The notes: a model not told the origin generated them from the letters alone. Shown: positions 34,948 to 43,004, counted from the stretch's first letter. The stretch is DNA of 64,000 nt from Pontibacillus marinus BH030004 = DSM 16465 (GCF_000425225.1 NZ_AULJ01000008.1:1-64000); one strand, 5' to 3'. A program made the numbers and translations.

Positions 34948-34971
34948 TGATAACAAGGGTGATAACAAGGG
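34948..34971 (+). repeat. Exact 12-bp tandem duplication at the repeat's 5' edge
   Basis: TGATAACAAGGG twice in a row, then GACGGTTC of the palindromic repeat. Confidence 0.88.
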
Positions 34972-35016
34972 GACGGTTCGTCTGTTTGCAAAAAATACAA
35001 ACGCGAGAACCGTCCC
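34969..35016 (+). repeat. GGGACGGTTC palindromic repeat, copy 12 (last in the window)
   Basis: GGGGACGGTTCGTCTGTTTG ... ACAAACGCGAGAACCGTCCC. No further copy was found to the right. Confidence 0.88.
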
Positions 35017-35064
35017 TTTGATACACCTGTTCAAAATAGGATGAAGTTGATCCTTATTACTTGT

Positions 35065-35124
35065 AGTGCCTGTCCCCTGCCGCCGAGATGATGCTTTAAT
35101 GTGGTGGGGGTCAGGCACTTTTTA
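35065..35124. terminator. AGTGCCTG..CAGGCACT hairpin (terminator-like repeat)
   Basis: AGTGCCTGTCCCC and GGGGGTCAGGCACT pair across a ~30 base loop, followed by TTTTT. A partial relative (GTGGGGTCAGGCG) occurs near 42811, so this is probably another dispersed hairpin family. Here it can terminate transcription before the iclR gene. Confidence 0.6.
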
Positions 35125-35221
35125 TTCACTTTAGTGCTGAAAAGTAGTTGGGGTGATCGTCAGTTTTTTATGAATTTTCTGAAAAATATTGACTAGTAGA
35201 AAACAAGGGTGTTAAACTTTT

Positions 35222-35311
35222 CATTAACATCATGTTAATATTGTTAACTCATCGTTAACAAAAAGGGGCGGCCGTTATTTGACAATACCCTGATTGTTAA
35301 TGAGTTGTTAA
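35222..35311. promoter_or_regulatory. Cluster of GTTAAC half-sites, probable IclR-type operators
   Basis: TTAACATCATGTTAA (near-palindrome), GTTAAC-TCATC-GTTAAC, and ATTGTTAATGAGTTGTTAAC lie within 90 bases upstream of the IclR regulator gene. A TATAAT follows at 35326-35331. Regularly spaced GTTAA(C/T) boxes suggest binding sites for the regulator encoded just downstream, controlling itself and the gentisate operon. Confidence 0.55.
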
Positions 35312-35357
35312 CACCAACAAAAGTTTATAATGAAACGTGTTAAAGGGTGTAGAGATT

Positions 35358-36116
35358 ATGAGTCAATCGAAGAGTGGGATACAGGCAGTGGAAGTGGCTT
35401 TCAAAATTTTAAAAGCATTTTCACGGAGTAAATCAGAACTCACATTAAATGAAATTTCGAAGGAAACAGGCTATCACAAGAGTCAGTTGTATCGTTATCT
35501 GAACAGTCTGGTGAATATCGGCGCATTGATCAAACATGAAGAATCCACCTATCCACTATGGAGTCTTGGACCTGAACTGATTGAACTTGGGGAAGCGGCT
35601 TTTGCATCATTGGATGTTGCTAATGAAGCGAAGCCACATCTCATCAAACTGAAAGATAAATTAAATGAGACAGTCGCTCTTTGTATTTGGAGAGAGAATG
35701 GTCCATTTTTCGTGCGATGGGAGAAGAGCAACAATTTAATCAATATTGGTTTAGATACAGGTTCCTATGTACCGCTTTATAGTGCTACGGGAATGATTTT
35801 CCGAGCATTTATGCCCGAGACGATTACAGACCCAATCTTAGAAAATGAACTAGAAGAAAGTGCTGTTGACCCAACTTTATTAAAGGGAGAAATTGAGCAA
35901 GTAAAGGAGAAGAAATTATCAACCAGTAACAGTCGATTGATAAAAGGAATCTCTGCAATCAGTACACCCATATTTTATCCATCTGGTTCATTGGCTGCAG
36001 CCATTAGTGTTGTAGGTTTTGAAGGAAACTTAGATGTCAGTGAGGATGGAGAAGCTGTTCAATCCTTAATTGAAACAGCGAATGACATATCAAAGAAATT
36101 AGGCTTCATGAAATAG
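35358..36116 (+). CDS. IclR-family transcriptional regulator of the gentisate operon
   Basis: A 252-residue protein starting at ATG 35358 with AAAGGGTG upstream. The N-terminal winged helix (about 8-70: QAVEVAFKILKAFSRSKSELTLNEIS, TGYHKSQLYRYLNSL) is followed by the IclR effector domain (about 85-250: DKLNETVALCIWRENGPFFVRWEKS, YVPLYSATGMIFRAF, GISAISTPIFYPSGSLAAAISVVG). IclR proteins commonly control aromatic catabolism in response to pathway substrates. The gene is 16 bases upstream of the monooxygenase gene and likely cotranscribed with it. GTTAAC boxes in front suggest autoregulation. Confidence 0.9.
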   Translation: MSQSKSGIQAVEVAFKILKAFSRSKSELTLNEISKETGYHKSQLYRYLNSLVNIGALIKHEESTYPLWSLGPELIELGEAAFASLDVANEAKPHLIKLKDKLNETVALCIWRENGPFFVRWEKSNNLINIGLDTGSYVPLYSATGMIFRAFMPETITDPILENELEESAVDPTLLKGEIEQVKEKKLSTSNSRLIKGISAISTPIFYPSGSLAAAISVVGFEGNLDVSEDGEAVQSLIETANDISKKLGFMK

Positions 36117-36132
36117 AAAGGTGTGAATACAG

Positions 36133-37359
36133 ATGACAAAACCAATTGTAGTATCTGGGGCGGGTCCAGTAGGATTAACGGCTGCTACCATTTTATCTTC
36201 AAAGGGCATTCCAGTTATTGTATTAGAAAAAGAAAATCAACCAAGTAAAGAGTGGAGAGCTTCAACATTCCACGCAGGAACATTAGAATTGTTGGAAGAG
36301 GTAGGGATTGCTCAAAGCCTTGTTCCAAAAGGAATTATTGCAGACAAAGTGCAATACCGGGATCGTCAAACTGGCTTGTATGCTGAATTTGACTTCAACT
36401 TAATTAAAGATGAGACAAACTATCCTTATAGACTTCAATGTCCACAATCCACATATGTAAAGATGCTTAAAGAGGAATTCTTAGATCCGGCAGACAATGT
36501 TGAATTGCTTTTTAATAGTGAGTTAACCTCACTAGAGCAAGATAAAGATTCCGTAACCATTAAAGTACAAACCCCAGAAGGTGAACGTGTAATTGAAACA
36601 CCGTATCTCTTAGCTGCGGATGGTGCGCGTTCCACAACAAGAAAACTACTAGACTATGACTTTACTGGCTATACGCTAGAGGAGAAATTTTTATTAGTAG
36701 GAACCCCTGCAAACTTCCATGACTATATACCAGACATCGCTTATGTAAATTACGTATCGGACCCAGAACAATTTTTATTTCTATTGAAAGTGCCAGGAGC
36801 ATGGAGATTGTTATTCCCAGTTCCATCTAACATGACGGATGAAGAGGCAACATCTGAAGAAAATGTACAAAAACAACTTCAAAAAGCCCTGAAAACTGAT
36901 GATCAGTTCGAAGTCATTGAACAGATGATTTACCGTGTTCACCAAAGAGTGGCAGAGAAATTTTACAAAGGTCGTGTTGTATTAATGGGAGATGCGGCCC
37001 ACGTAAACAGTCCAATGGGTGGATTAGGACTAAATAGTGGAGTTCATGATGCGGTGGATATAACGCGTCGAATTGAACGCATTATAAATGAAGACAATGA
37101 ATCTACCATCCAGGAAGAGTTAGAAACGTATTCAGATGTAAGAAGAAAAGTTGCTTTAGAGTATGTAAAGCTAATCAGCGAGAAAAACACCCGACTAATG
37201 AAAGAGAAAGAACCAGAATTGAGAGTGCAAATGCAAAAAGACATGCATGAAGAGGCGACAAATGAAGACTTAGCTCGTAAGTGGATTTTACGATCATCAT
37301 TAATTTCTAGTGTTCGTGAGCAAGGGATAGGGAAACCTCCTGCATTTTATATTAAATAG
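36133..37359 (+). CDS. FAD-dependent aromatic monooxygenase (candidate 3-hydroxybenzoate 6-hydroxylase)
   Basis: A 408-residue protein with AAAGGTG before ATG. It has the Rossmann FAD motif (VVSGAGPVGLTAATILSSKG, 6-25), the DG motif (LAADGARSTTRK, about 158) and the GD motif (VVLMGDAAHVNSPMGGLGLN, about 281-300) of the p-hydroxybenzoate-hydroxylase class. These enzymes use NAD(P)H and O2 to hydroxylate aromatic acids. Being upstream of a gentisate dioxygenase, it most likely makes gentisate, from 3-hydroxybenzoate or salicylate. The exact substrate cannot be told from sequence. It is the first structural gene of the operon and is followed by a cre-like site. Confidence 0.82.
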   Translation: MTKPIVVSGAGPVGLTAATILSSKGIPVIVLEKENQPSKEWRASTFHAGTLELLEEVGIAQSLVPKGIIADKVQYRDRQTGLYAEFDFNLIKDETNYPYRLQCPQSTYVKMLKEEFLDPADNVELLFNSELTSLEQDKDSVTIKVQTPEGERVIETPYLLAADGARSTTRKLLDYDFTGYTLEEKFLLVGTPANFHDYIPDIAYVNYVSDPEQFLFLLKVPGAWRLLFPVPSNMTDEEATSEENVQKQLQKALKTDDQFEVIEQMIYRVHQRVAEKFYKGRVVLMGDAAHVNSPMGGLGLNSGVHDAVDITRRIERIINEDNESTIQEELETYSDVRRKVALEYVKLISEKNTRLMKEKEPELRVQMQKDMHEEATNEDLARKWILRSSLISSVREQGIGKPPAFYIK

Positions 37360-37364
37360 ATTTA

Positions 37365-37378
37365 TGTAAGCGCTTAAA
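37365..37378. promoter_or_regulatory. Candidate cre (CcpA) site between monooxygenase and TRAP genes
   Basis: TGTAAGCGCTTAAA matches the consensus TGWAANCGNTNWCA at all but one position and has the perfect core TAAGCGCTTA. As an intra-operon site it could act as a roadblock under glucose repression. Confidence 0.6.
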
Positions 37379-37396
37379 ACAAAAAGAGAAGGGTGT

Positions 37397-38422
37397 ATGA
37401 GAGTGAAAAAATTCAAAGGTTCATTATTGCTTATTTTAGCTTTAGTTTTGGCTTTAGGAGGATGTGGCAACCAAGCTCAAGGTGGAGCTGACAACGGAGG
37501 TTCAGAAGCTAAATCCGTTAAACTGAAAATTTCAACCAACGTGCCCCCTGGTCATATATGGACGCAAACGGTAAACAAGTTTAAGGAAGATGTTGAAAAG
37601 CAAACAGATGGAAGGATTACGGTTGAAGTATTCCCAAGCTCTCAATTAGGGGGAACAAATGATGTTGTTCAAATGTTGAATTCAGGATCAGTGGACTACG
37701 CAGTGATCCCAACAGCATTTTTAACATCAAGCTATCCTGACTTAAATGCATGGTTTATGCCGTTCCTTTTTGAGGATATGGAAGATGCAATGAAAATGAG
37801 AGGTACCGACGAATCAAAAGAATTACTGAAAGTGTTTGCGAAAGATCAAAATTTCAAAGGTGTAGACTGGTTGTTTACGGGAAATCACAGTATCTTAATG
37901 AAAAACGGAAAAATGGATTCTCCTGAAGACTTTAAAGGGAAAAAGATTCGAGCTCCAGGAACACAAGCGATCACTGACCTGTACAATGCTTTAGGCGCTA
38001 GTGCCGTTTCCATGCCATTAACAGAGGTATATTCAGCACTTAAAACAGGCGTAGTGGATGGCATTAACGCCAGTGTAAACTCTATTGCCTCCCAAAAATA
38101 TCATGAAATCGCAAATGACTTTACTTTACTGAACCAGACAGCATTTAATGCGGTTGTTTTACAGAGTAATTCAACGAATAAAAAATTAAGCGATTCTGAT
38201 TTGGAATTGATCAACAATGCTATGAAGTCTGCTGTTGATTGGGGTAATGATGAGGCAATTACAGAGCTTGAAGAAAATATGAAAAAAGTTAAAAAGACAG
38301 ACTTGAACATTCATAAAGTAGAAGATATCAAGCCTTTCTTATCAGTAAAAGACGAAATTTATCAAAAATATTCAGAACAATCTGACATAATTAAAGCATT
38401 TATTGAAAAAGCACAAGACTAA
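37397..38422 (+). CDS. TRAP transporter solute-binding lipoprotein (DctP family)
   Basis: A 341-residue protein with a lipoprotein signal (LALVLALGGCG, Cys near 23). The DctP fold is shown by KLKISTNVPPGHIWTQTVNKFKEDVEKQT, the PSSQLGGTNDVVQMLNSGSVDYAV segment and the conserved GKKIRAPGTQAITDLYNALGASAVSMPLTEVYSALKTGVVDGIN region, whose Arg normally binds the substrate carboxylate. It delivers an organic acid to the DctQ/DctM membrane subunits encoded next. The setting suggests hydroxybenzoate or gentisate as substrate. Start is ATG 37397 or GTG 37403; AAGGGTG fits the latter slightly better. Confidence 0.9.
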   Translation: MRVKKFKGSLLLILALVLALGGCGNQAQGGADNGGSEAKSVKLKISTNVPPGHIWTQTVNKFKEDVEKQTDGRITVEVFPSSQLGGTNDVVQMLNSGSVDYAVIPTAFLTSSYPDLNAWFMPFLFEDMEDAMKMRGTDESKELLKVFAKDQNFKGVDWLFTGNHSILMKNGKMDSPEDFKGKKIRAPGTQAITDLYNALGASAVSMPLTEVYSALKTGVVDGINASVNSIASQKYHEIANDFTLLNQTAFNAVVLQSNSTNKKLSDSDLELINNAMKSAVDWGNDEAITELEENMKKVKKTDLNIHKVEDIKPFLSVKDEIYQKYSEQSDIIKAFIEKAQD

Positions 38423-38436
38423 TCGGATGTGATGAA

Positions 38437-38931
38437 ATGGCTGTATTGAAGAAAATAAGTGATGGAATTTACAAGTTAGAAGCGGTTGTTATAAGTTTAG
38501 CGATCTTAATCATTTTTGTATCACTTACATTAAGTGTTATTTTTCGCTACTTTTTGGACAATCCATTGGAATGGTCAAGTGAGCTTTCACTTTACGGATT
38601 AGCTTGGACAACCTTTATCGGTGCGAGTATTACCATTAAGCGGCAGCAAAGCGCTGCCGTGACCATGGTTTATGAAAAAGTACCAGAGAAAGTCCAAAAG
38701 GGGCTAAAAGTTTTCATTCAATTGGTTGTGGTTTGTTTTGCTGCGTATATGTTTTATATCTCGTTTGGGTGGATTACACAACCAACTATAAGCTCACAAA
38801 AATCGTTAGGAATGGAGATCCCCTTATTTTATCCGTATCTGTGTGTCCCAATTGGATTCTTATTTATGACCATTCACTCGTTATACTTGTTACTTGATTC
38901 TATTCGTACATCGAAGAGGGATAACTTATGA
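38437..38931 (+). CDS. TRAP transporter small membrane subunit (DctQ family)
   Basis: A 164-residue protein with four membrane helices (about 15-40, 50-70, 90-110 and 128-152). It has the family signature of a Trp-rich first loop (NPLEWSSELSLYGLAWTTFIGAS) and a charged helix after it (KRQQSAAVTMVYEKVPEKVQKGL). It pairs with the large permease, whose start overlaps its stop codon by four bases (ATGA). Confidence 0.88.
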   Translation: MAVLKKISDGIYKLEAVVISLAILIIFVSLTLSVIFRYFLDNPLEWSSELSLYGLAWTTFIGASITIKRQQSAAVTMVYEKVPEKVQKGLKVFIQLVVVCFAAYMFYISFGWITQPTISSQKSLGMEIPLFYPYLCVPIGFLFMTIHSLYLLLDSIRTSKRDNL

Positions 38932-40199
38932 TCATATTATTGATTTTCTTTGCCTTATTACTCATTGGAATCCCCATATTTATGGTTCTTGGGATTAGTG
39001 GGATTTCTTATATTTTTGCTTCTGGCAATCTACCATTATTGGAAACAGCGCCACAAAGGCTGTTTTCTGCAAATATCAATTTCTCACTTCTCGCTATTCC
39101 GTTGTTTATTCTAGCTGGTGAGTTGATGAACCATGGCGGGATTACGAAAAGGCTGATCAAGTTCGCTCAGGTCTTAGTGGGTCACTTCAGAGGAGGACTG
39201 GCCTATGTGAATGTGGTGACCAATACCTTTTTGGCATCAATCCTAGGGTCTTCCTTAGCCCAAACAGCCATGATGAGTCGAATCATGGTACCAGCTATGG
39301 AAAAGGAAGGGTATAAAAGGGAGTTTAGTACTGCAACTACTGCAGCTGCTGCGATGATGGGGCCTATCATTCCACCAAGTATGACGTTCATCATTTATAG
39401 TGTCATCGCGGAAACATCGATCGGTACCATGTTTTTGGCTGGAATTGTTCCAGGGATCCTGATGGGGATTTCATTCGTAGGCTTAATTGCGTATTTTGGC
39501 TATACAATGAGTTTCCCTAAAACGGAAAGGTCAACATTTTCTGAGATTATTACAGCCTTTGTGCAAGTTTTTCCTGCGCTATCAGTACCGATAGTAATTG
39601 TAGGGGGAATTATTCTTGGAATCTTTACGGCAACGGAATCGGCAGCCTTTGCTTGTTTAATCGCCCTGCTAGCAGGACTTGTATTTTATCGTGAACTAAA
39701 AAAAAAGGAACTTCCGAAGGTATTCCTTGAGGCTGGTGTAACAACAGCTATTGTGACGATTTTAATTTCGATGGCTAAGTTATTTGGGTTAACACTCACA
39801 TTTGAACGTATTCCGCAAATGATTACAGAGTGGATGGTGTCAGTGACAGATAACCCATTGTTCTTCTTACTTTTGATTAATGTCTTCTTATTATTAGTAG
39901 GAATGGTGATGGACGGTATTGCAGCGCTGATCATTTTAGCTCCAATACTAATCCCTGCTGCGGTTACCTATGATATTAACCTGATTCACTTCGGTGTTCT
40001 TTTCTGTATCAACATCGTGATTGGAAGCTTAACACCACCAGTTGGTTCAGGGCTGTTTGTTGCGGCAAGTACTGCTGAAGTGAAAATTGAAAAATTAGTG
40101 CGGTCATTAGCACCATTCTTGGTAGCTGTAGTCATCGTATTACTGATTGTAACGTATTTTCCGGAATTAATTATGTTTATTCCGAATCTAGCAAAATAA
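38928..40199 (+). CDS. TRAP transporter large permease subunit (DctM family)
   Basis: A 423-residue polytopic protein with about 12 membrane helices. DctM signatures include LLAIPLFILAGELMNHGGITKRLI, the GGLAYVNVVTNTFLASILGSSLAQTAMM region and PPSMTFIIYSVIAETSIGTMFLAGIVPG. A second inverted half includes GMVMDGIAALIILAPILIPAA and GSLTPPVGSGLFVAA. It carries the substrate with sodium symport together with DctQ and DctP. Translational coupling to DctQ is shown by the ATGA overlap. Confidence 0.92.
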   Translation: MIILLIFFALLLIGIPIFMVLGISGISYIFASGNLPLLETAPQRLFSANINFSLLAIPLFILAGELMNHGGITKRLIKFAQVLVGHFRGGLAYVNVVTNTFLASILGSSLAQTAMMSRIMVPAMEKEGYKREFSTATTAAAAMMGPIIPPSMTFIIYSVIAETSIGTMFLAGIVPGILMGISFVGLIAYFGYTMSFPKTERSTFSEIITAFVQVFPALSVPIVIVGGIILGIFTATESAAFACLIALLAGLVFYRELKKKELPKVFLEAGVTTAIVTILISMAKLFGLTLTFERIPQMITEWMVSVTDNPLFFLLLINVFLLLVGMVMDGIAALIILAPILIPAAVTYDINLIHFGVLFCINIVIGSLTPPVGSGLFVAASTAEVKIEKLVRSLAPFLVAVVIVLLIVTYFPELIMFIPNLAK

Positions 40200-40229
40200 C
40201 ATATTAGTAGATTTAAATGGAGGTTTAAC

Positions 40230-41645
40230 ATGAAACTCGTAACTTATTATACAGATGCTGAAAACAGAATTGCTGCGATGCATGAAGAGTCAAAAATCAT
40301 TGACTTGAATGAAGCGTATAAAGCTTATTTAGAATATAAAGGAGAATATTTCCCTGATGAGGTTGCGGATGCAAGAGTACCAAGTGACTCTCTTGCTTAC
40401 TATTACGGGGGAGATGAAACGCATCGTGAAGCAAAAAAGGGTTATGAATTTGCTTTAAATCGCCCAAGTGAATTTTATACTCTTCAAGCAAATGATGTAA
40501 AAATTGGACCGCCAGTTTTAAATCCGAACAAAGTCATTTGTGTGGGTCACAACTACCGTGAGCACATTTTGGAAATGGGGCGTGACCTTCCGACTCATCC
40601 AGTGCTATTCGCTAAGTTCAACAATGCGATTTTAGGACCTGAAGATAACATTCCTTATTACAGTAACTTAACTGAGAAGCTAGATTACGAGGCGGAGTTC
40701 ACTTTTGTTGTTGGTAAGCAAGCTAAAAATGTTCCGAAGGAAGAGGCGCTTGAATATGTTGCTGGTTACACGATTGTAAATGATGTAACTTCACGTGACA
40801 TGCAAAAAAGAACTCTACAGTGGCTGCAAGGAAAATCAGTCGATGGAAGTGCTCCAATGGGGCCTTGGCTTGTCACTTCAGATGAGTTGCAGGACACAAC
40901 TAATCTAGATGTTGTATTGCATGTGAATGGTGAGGAAAGGCAGCGTTCCAATACGAAAAATCTAGTTTTTGATGTTGCAAAACTGGTTGAGTTTTTATCT
41001 GAAATTATGACGTTGGAGCCGGGGGATGTGATCTGTACGGGAACACCTGGAGGAGTAGGTGTTGCTATGGATCCACCTCAATTCTTAAAGGATGGAGACA
41101 AAGTAACCATTTCTGTTGACCAGGTAGGTACGTTAGAAAATAATGTAAAAGAAGTTCATAAAGAAAACGTAAAAGAATATGCAAATAAGATTAATAGCTT
41201 ATTGGATGAATTTGTAGAAACAGTACGCCAGGCTGACGATGGAATCATTGACGTGAAGCCATCAGAAGAGGAGTGGTCTATCCTTGAAGTGGTCAACCAC
41301 GTGAATGAAGCCAACCAATACTGGTTGACTGAATTAAAAAGAGTTACAGAGGTGCCAGGCACTGAATGGGGGCGTGGATTGACTGACTCTGAAAGGTTGC
41401 GTGCTGTTGAAGAGGCGACGATGAATAATTTTGAAGAGACATTGAAATCTATTCAGTCGTTCAGAGCAAACATTCGTAGAGAAATCGTTGCTTTAGACGA
41501 TGAACACCTGGATGAGGAGTCTCCGCATAGGAATCCGAAATTTGGGACAAAACCAGTATCGTTCTTACTGGACCACTTTATGGTAGAGCACATTGAAAAG
41601 CATATTGCACAAGTAAAACGTAATATGGAAAAGCTACAAAAATAA
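40230..41645 (+). CDS. Fumarylpyruvate/acylpyruvate hydrolase (FAH family) fused to a DinB-like domain
   Basis: A 471-residue protein with GGAGG before ATG. Residues about 90-300 are a fumarylacetoacetate-hydrolase domain: VICVGHNYREH, metal-binding KLDYEAEF (ExE), VNDVTSRDMQ, GPWLVTSDE and TGTPGGVGVAMDPPQFL. Residues about 315-471 are DinB-like, a four-helix bundle. It keeps a possible metal triad: His in VVNHVNEANQYW and two in the HIEKH stretch near the end. Thiol-dependent maleylpyruvate isomerases and the bacillithiol transferase BstA belong to the DinB superfamily. The fusion could therefore isomerise maleylpyruvate to fumarylpyruvate and then hydrolyse it to fumarate and pyruvate. The hydrolase role is well supported; the isomerase role is inference. 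Confidence 0.82.
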   Translation: MKLVTYYTDAENRIAAMHEESKIIDLNEAYKAYLEYKGEYFPDEVADARVPSDSLAYYYGGDETHREAKKGYEFALNRPSEFYTLQANDVKIGPPVLNPNKVICVGHNYREHILEMGRDLPTHPVLFAKFNNAILGPEDNIPYYSNLTEKLDYEAEFTFVVGKQAKNVPKEEALEYVAGYTIVNDVTSRDMQKRTLQWLQGKSVDGSAPMGPWLVTSDELQDTTNLDVVLHVNGEERQRSNTKNLVFDVAKLVEFLSEIMTLEPGDVICTGTPGGVGVAMDPPQFLKDGDKVTISVDQVGTLENNVKEVHKENVKEYANKINSLLDEFVETVRQADDGIIDVKPSEEEWSILEVVNHVNEANQYWLTELKRVTEVPGTEWGRGLTDSERLRAVEEATMNNFEETLKSIQSFRANIRREIVALDDEHLDEESPHRNPKFGTKPVSFLLDHFMVEHIEKHIAQVKRNMEKLQK

Positions 41646-41659
41646 TAGGAGGGTCACAA

Positions 41660-42772
41660 GTGGCTGGAAAAAATAGTTTTTTTGAAAGTGAAGAAGTTAA
41701 AGCGTTTAATGAGGATATTCAGCAGTATAATTTGGGACCTTTATGGAATGCGATTCCTGACTTAATGAATAAAACTCCGGATACGGGTGCAGAGCCGTAT
41801 CTATGGAAATGGGAAACGATCTATCAAAAGTTAATGGAAGCGAAGGAGATCTTTACACCAGAGCGTGGTGGCGAACGTCGGGCGATCTATCTGCAAAACC
41901 CTGGCTTAACAGACAGAAAGCCGTGGGGATGGGGTTCGACAACACAGAACCTATATGCAGCGGTTCAGTTGATTTTACCTGGTGAGAAGGCGCCTTCCCA
42001 CCGCCATACTCAAAGTGCGCTTCGTTTTATTACGAATGGAGATGGTGCTTTTAGTACGGTAGATGGTGAGAAGATGTACATGAATGAAGGAGACTTCCTC
42101 GTGACCCCAGGGGGACTATGGCACGGTCATGGTCATGAAGGGGACGAGCCGATGATTTGGATGGATTGTCTAGACATTCCTTTTGTATATAGTATAGGTG
42201 GAACATTCTTTGAGCCGTATCCAGATGGTCTACAGCCTGCGAAAAAGCCTGATAACTATTCGAGTCATCATTATGAAGGGGGAATGGTTCGCCCAATTAC
42301 TCACCGAGAGCCCCAAGTTGCCCCCGTTGGGAAATATACATGGGCACAGACAAAAGATGCTCTAGATAGTATTAGCCAATATGAGCCAGATCCATATGAT
42401 GGCTATGGCGTTGAGTACATTAATCCATCAACGGGTGAACAAGCGAACCCAACCATCCTGGCTAAATTATTGAAGCTACCAAGTGGGTTTAAAGGAAAAG
42501 CTCACCGTCATACAGATTCGAATATCTTTACGGTGTATAAAGGAAGCGGCTATACAGTAATTAATGGACAGAAGTTTGAATGGTCTAAAGGAGATTACTT
42601 TGTGATCCCGAGCTGGGCTACTCATGAGCATGTAGTAACCTCTTCGGAGGATGCTTATTTATTTAATGTTAGTGACCAACCAATCATGGAAAAGTTCAAC
42701 TTCCAACAAGAAGAAGCCTATGAAGAAAATGAAGGACATCAACAGATTACAAGTGTTTTTGAACCGAAGTAA
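41660..42772 (+). CDS. Gentisate 1,2-dioxygenase (bicupin)
   Basis: A 370-residue protein starting at GTG 41660 with GGAGGGT upstream. Two cupin domains are present. The first carries the iron-binding APSHRHTQSALRFI (about 113-126) with a downstream LWHGHGHEG; the second has KAHRHTDSNIFTVYKG and SWATHEH. The length, the WEWET-type start (PYLWKWETIYQKL) and the ICYLQNP-like segment (AIYLQNPGLTDRKPWGWGST) match gentisate dioxygenases, which open gentisate to maleylpyruvate using Fe(II) and O2. It is the last gene of the operon, 14 bases after the fused hydrolase/isomerase that would act on its product. Confidence 0.9.
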   Translation: MAGKNSFFESEEVKAFNEDIQQYNLGPLWNAIPDLMNKTPDTGAEPYLWKWETIYQKLMEAKEIFTPERGGERRAIYLQNPGLTDRKPWGWGSTTQNLYAAVQLILPGEKAPSHRHTQSALRFITNGDGAFSTVDGEKMYMNEGDFLVTPGGLWHGHGHEGDEPMIWMDCLDIPFVYSIGGTFFEPYPDGLQPAKKPDNYSSHHYEGGMVRPITHREPQVAPVGKYTWAQTKDALDSISQYEPDPYDGYGVEYINPSTGEQANPTILAKLLKLPSGFKGKAHRHTDSNIFTVYKGSGYTVINGQKFEWSKGDYFVIPSWATHEHVVTSSEDAYLFNVSDQPIMEKFNFQQEEAYEENEGHQQITSVFEPK

Positions 42773-42838
42773 CTGGTATCTTCCCCCCGACTGTTTAAAC
42801 GCAAAAACGTAGTGGGGTCAGGCGTACCTGGGGCAACT

Positions 42839-42860
42839 TGGGATAGGTCAATCGTCCCTT
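42839..42860 (+). repeat. Second dispersed repeat family, copy outside the accessory region
   Basis: TGGGATAGGTCAATCGTCCCTT. It is the only member of either main repeat family right of 35.1 kb. A GTGGGGTCAGGCG scrap just upstream (about 42811) resembles part of the 35065 hairpin. Confidence 0.5.
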
Positions 42861-42970
42861 CGATTCTCGAAATAGTAGGATAATGAACCTATACCATCGT
42901 ACTGAAACTGTTAATATTAAAAATAGAAACTTTCTAGTTACTCTATACTCCATTGTTGTGGAAGCATATG

Positions 42971-43004
42971 AAAAGCCTGCACTCGTAATGAATGCAGGCT
43001 TTTA
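42971..43004. terminator. Bidirectional terminator between convergent operons
   Basis: AAAAGCCTGCA and TGCAGGCTTTT pair around a short AT loop, with A and T runs on both sides. It serves both the gentisate operon and the opposite semialdehyde-dehydrogenase operon. Confidence 0.88.

Noticed and set aside
1675-35016. CRISPR array
   Set aside because: The repeats are palindromic, dispersed over 33 kb singly between genes, and not separated by regular spacers. No cas genes are present.
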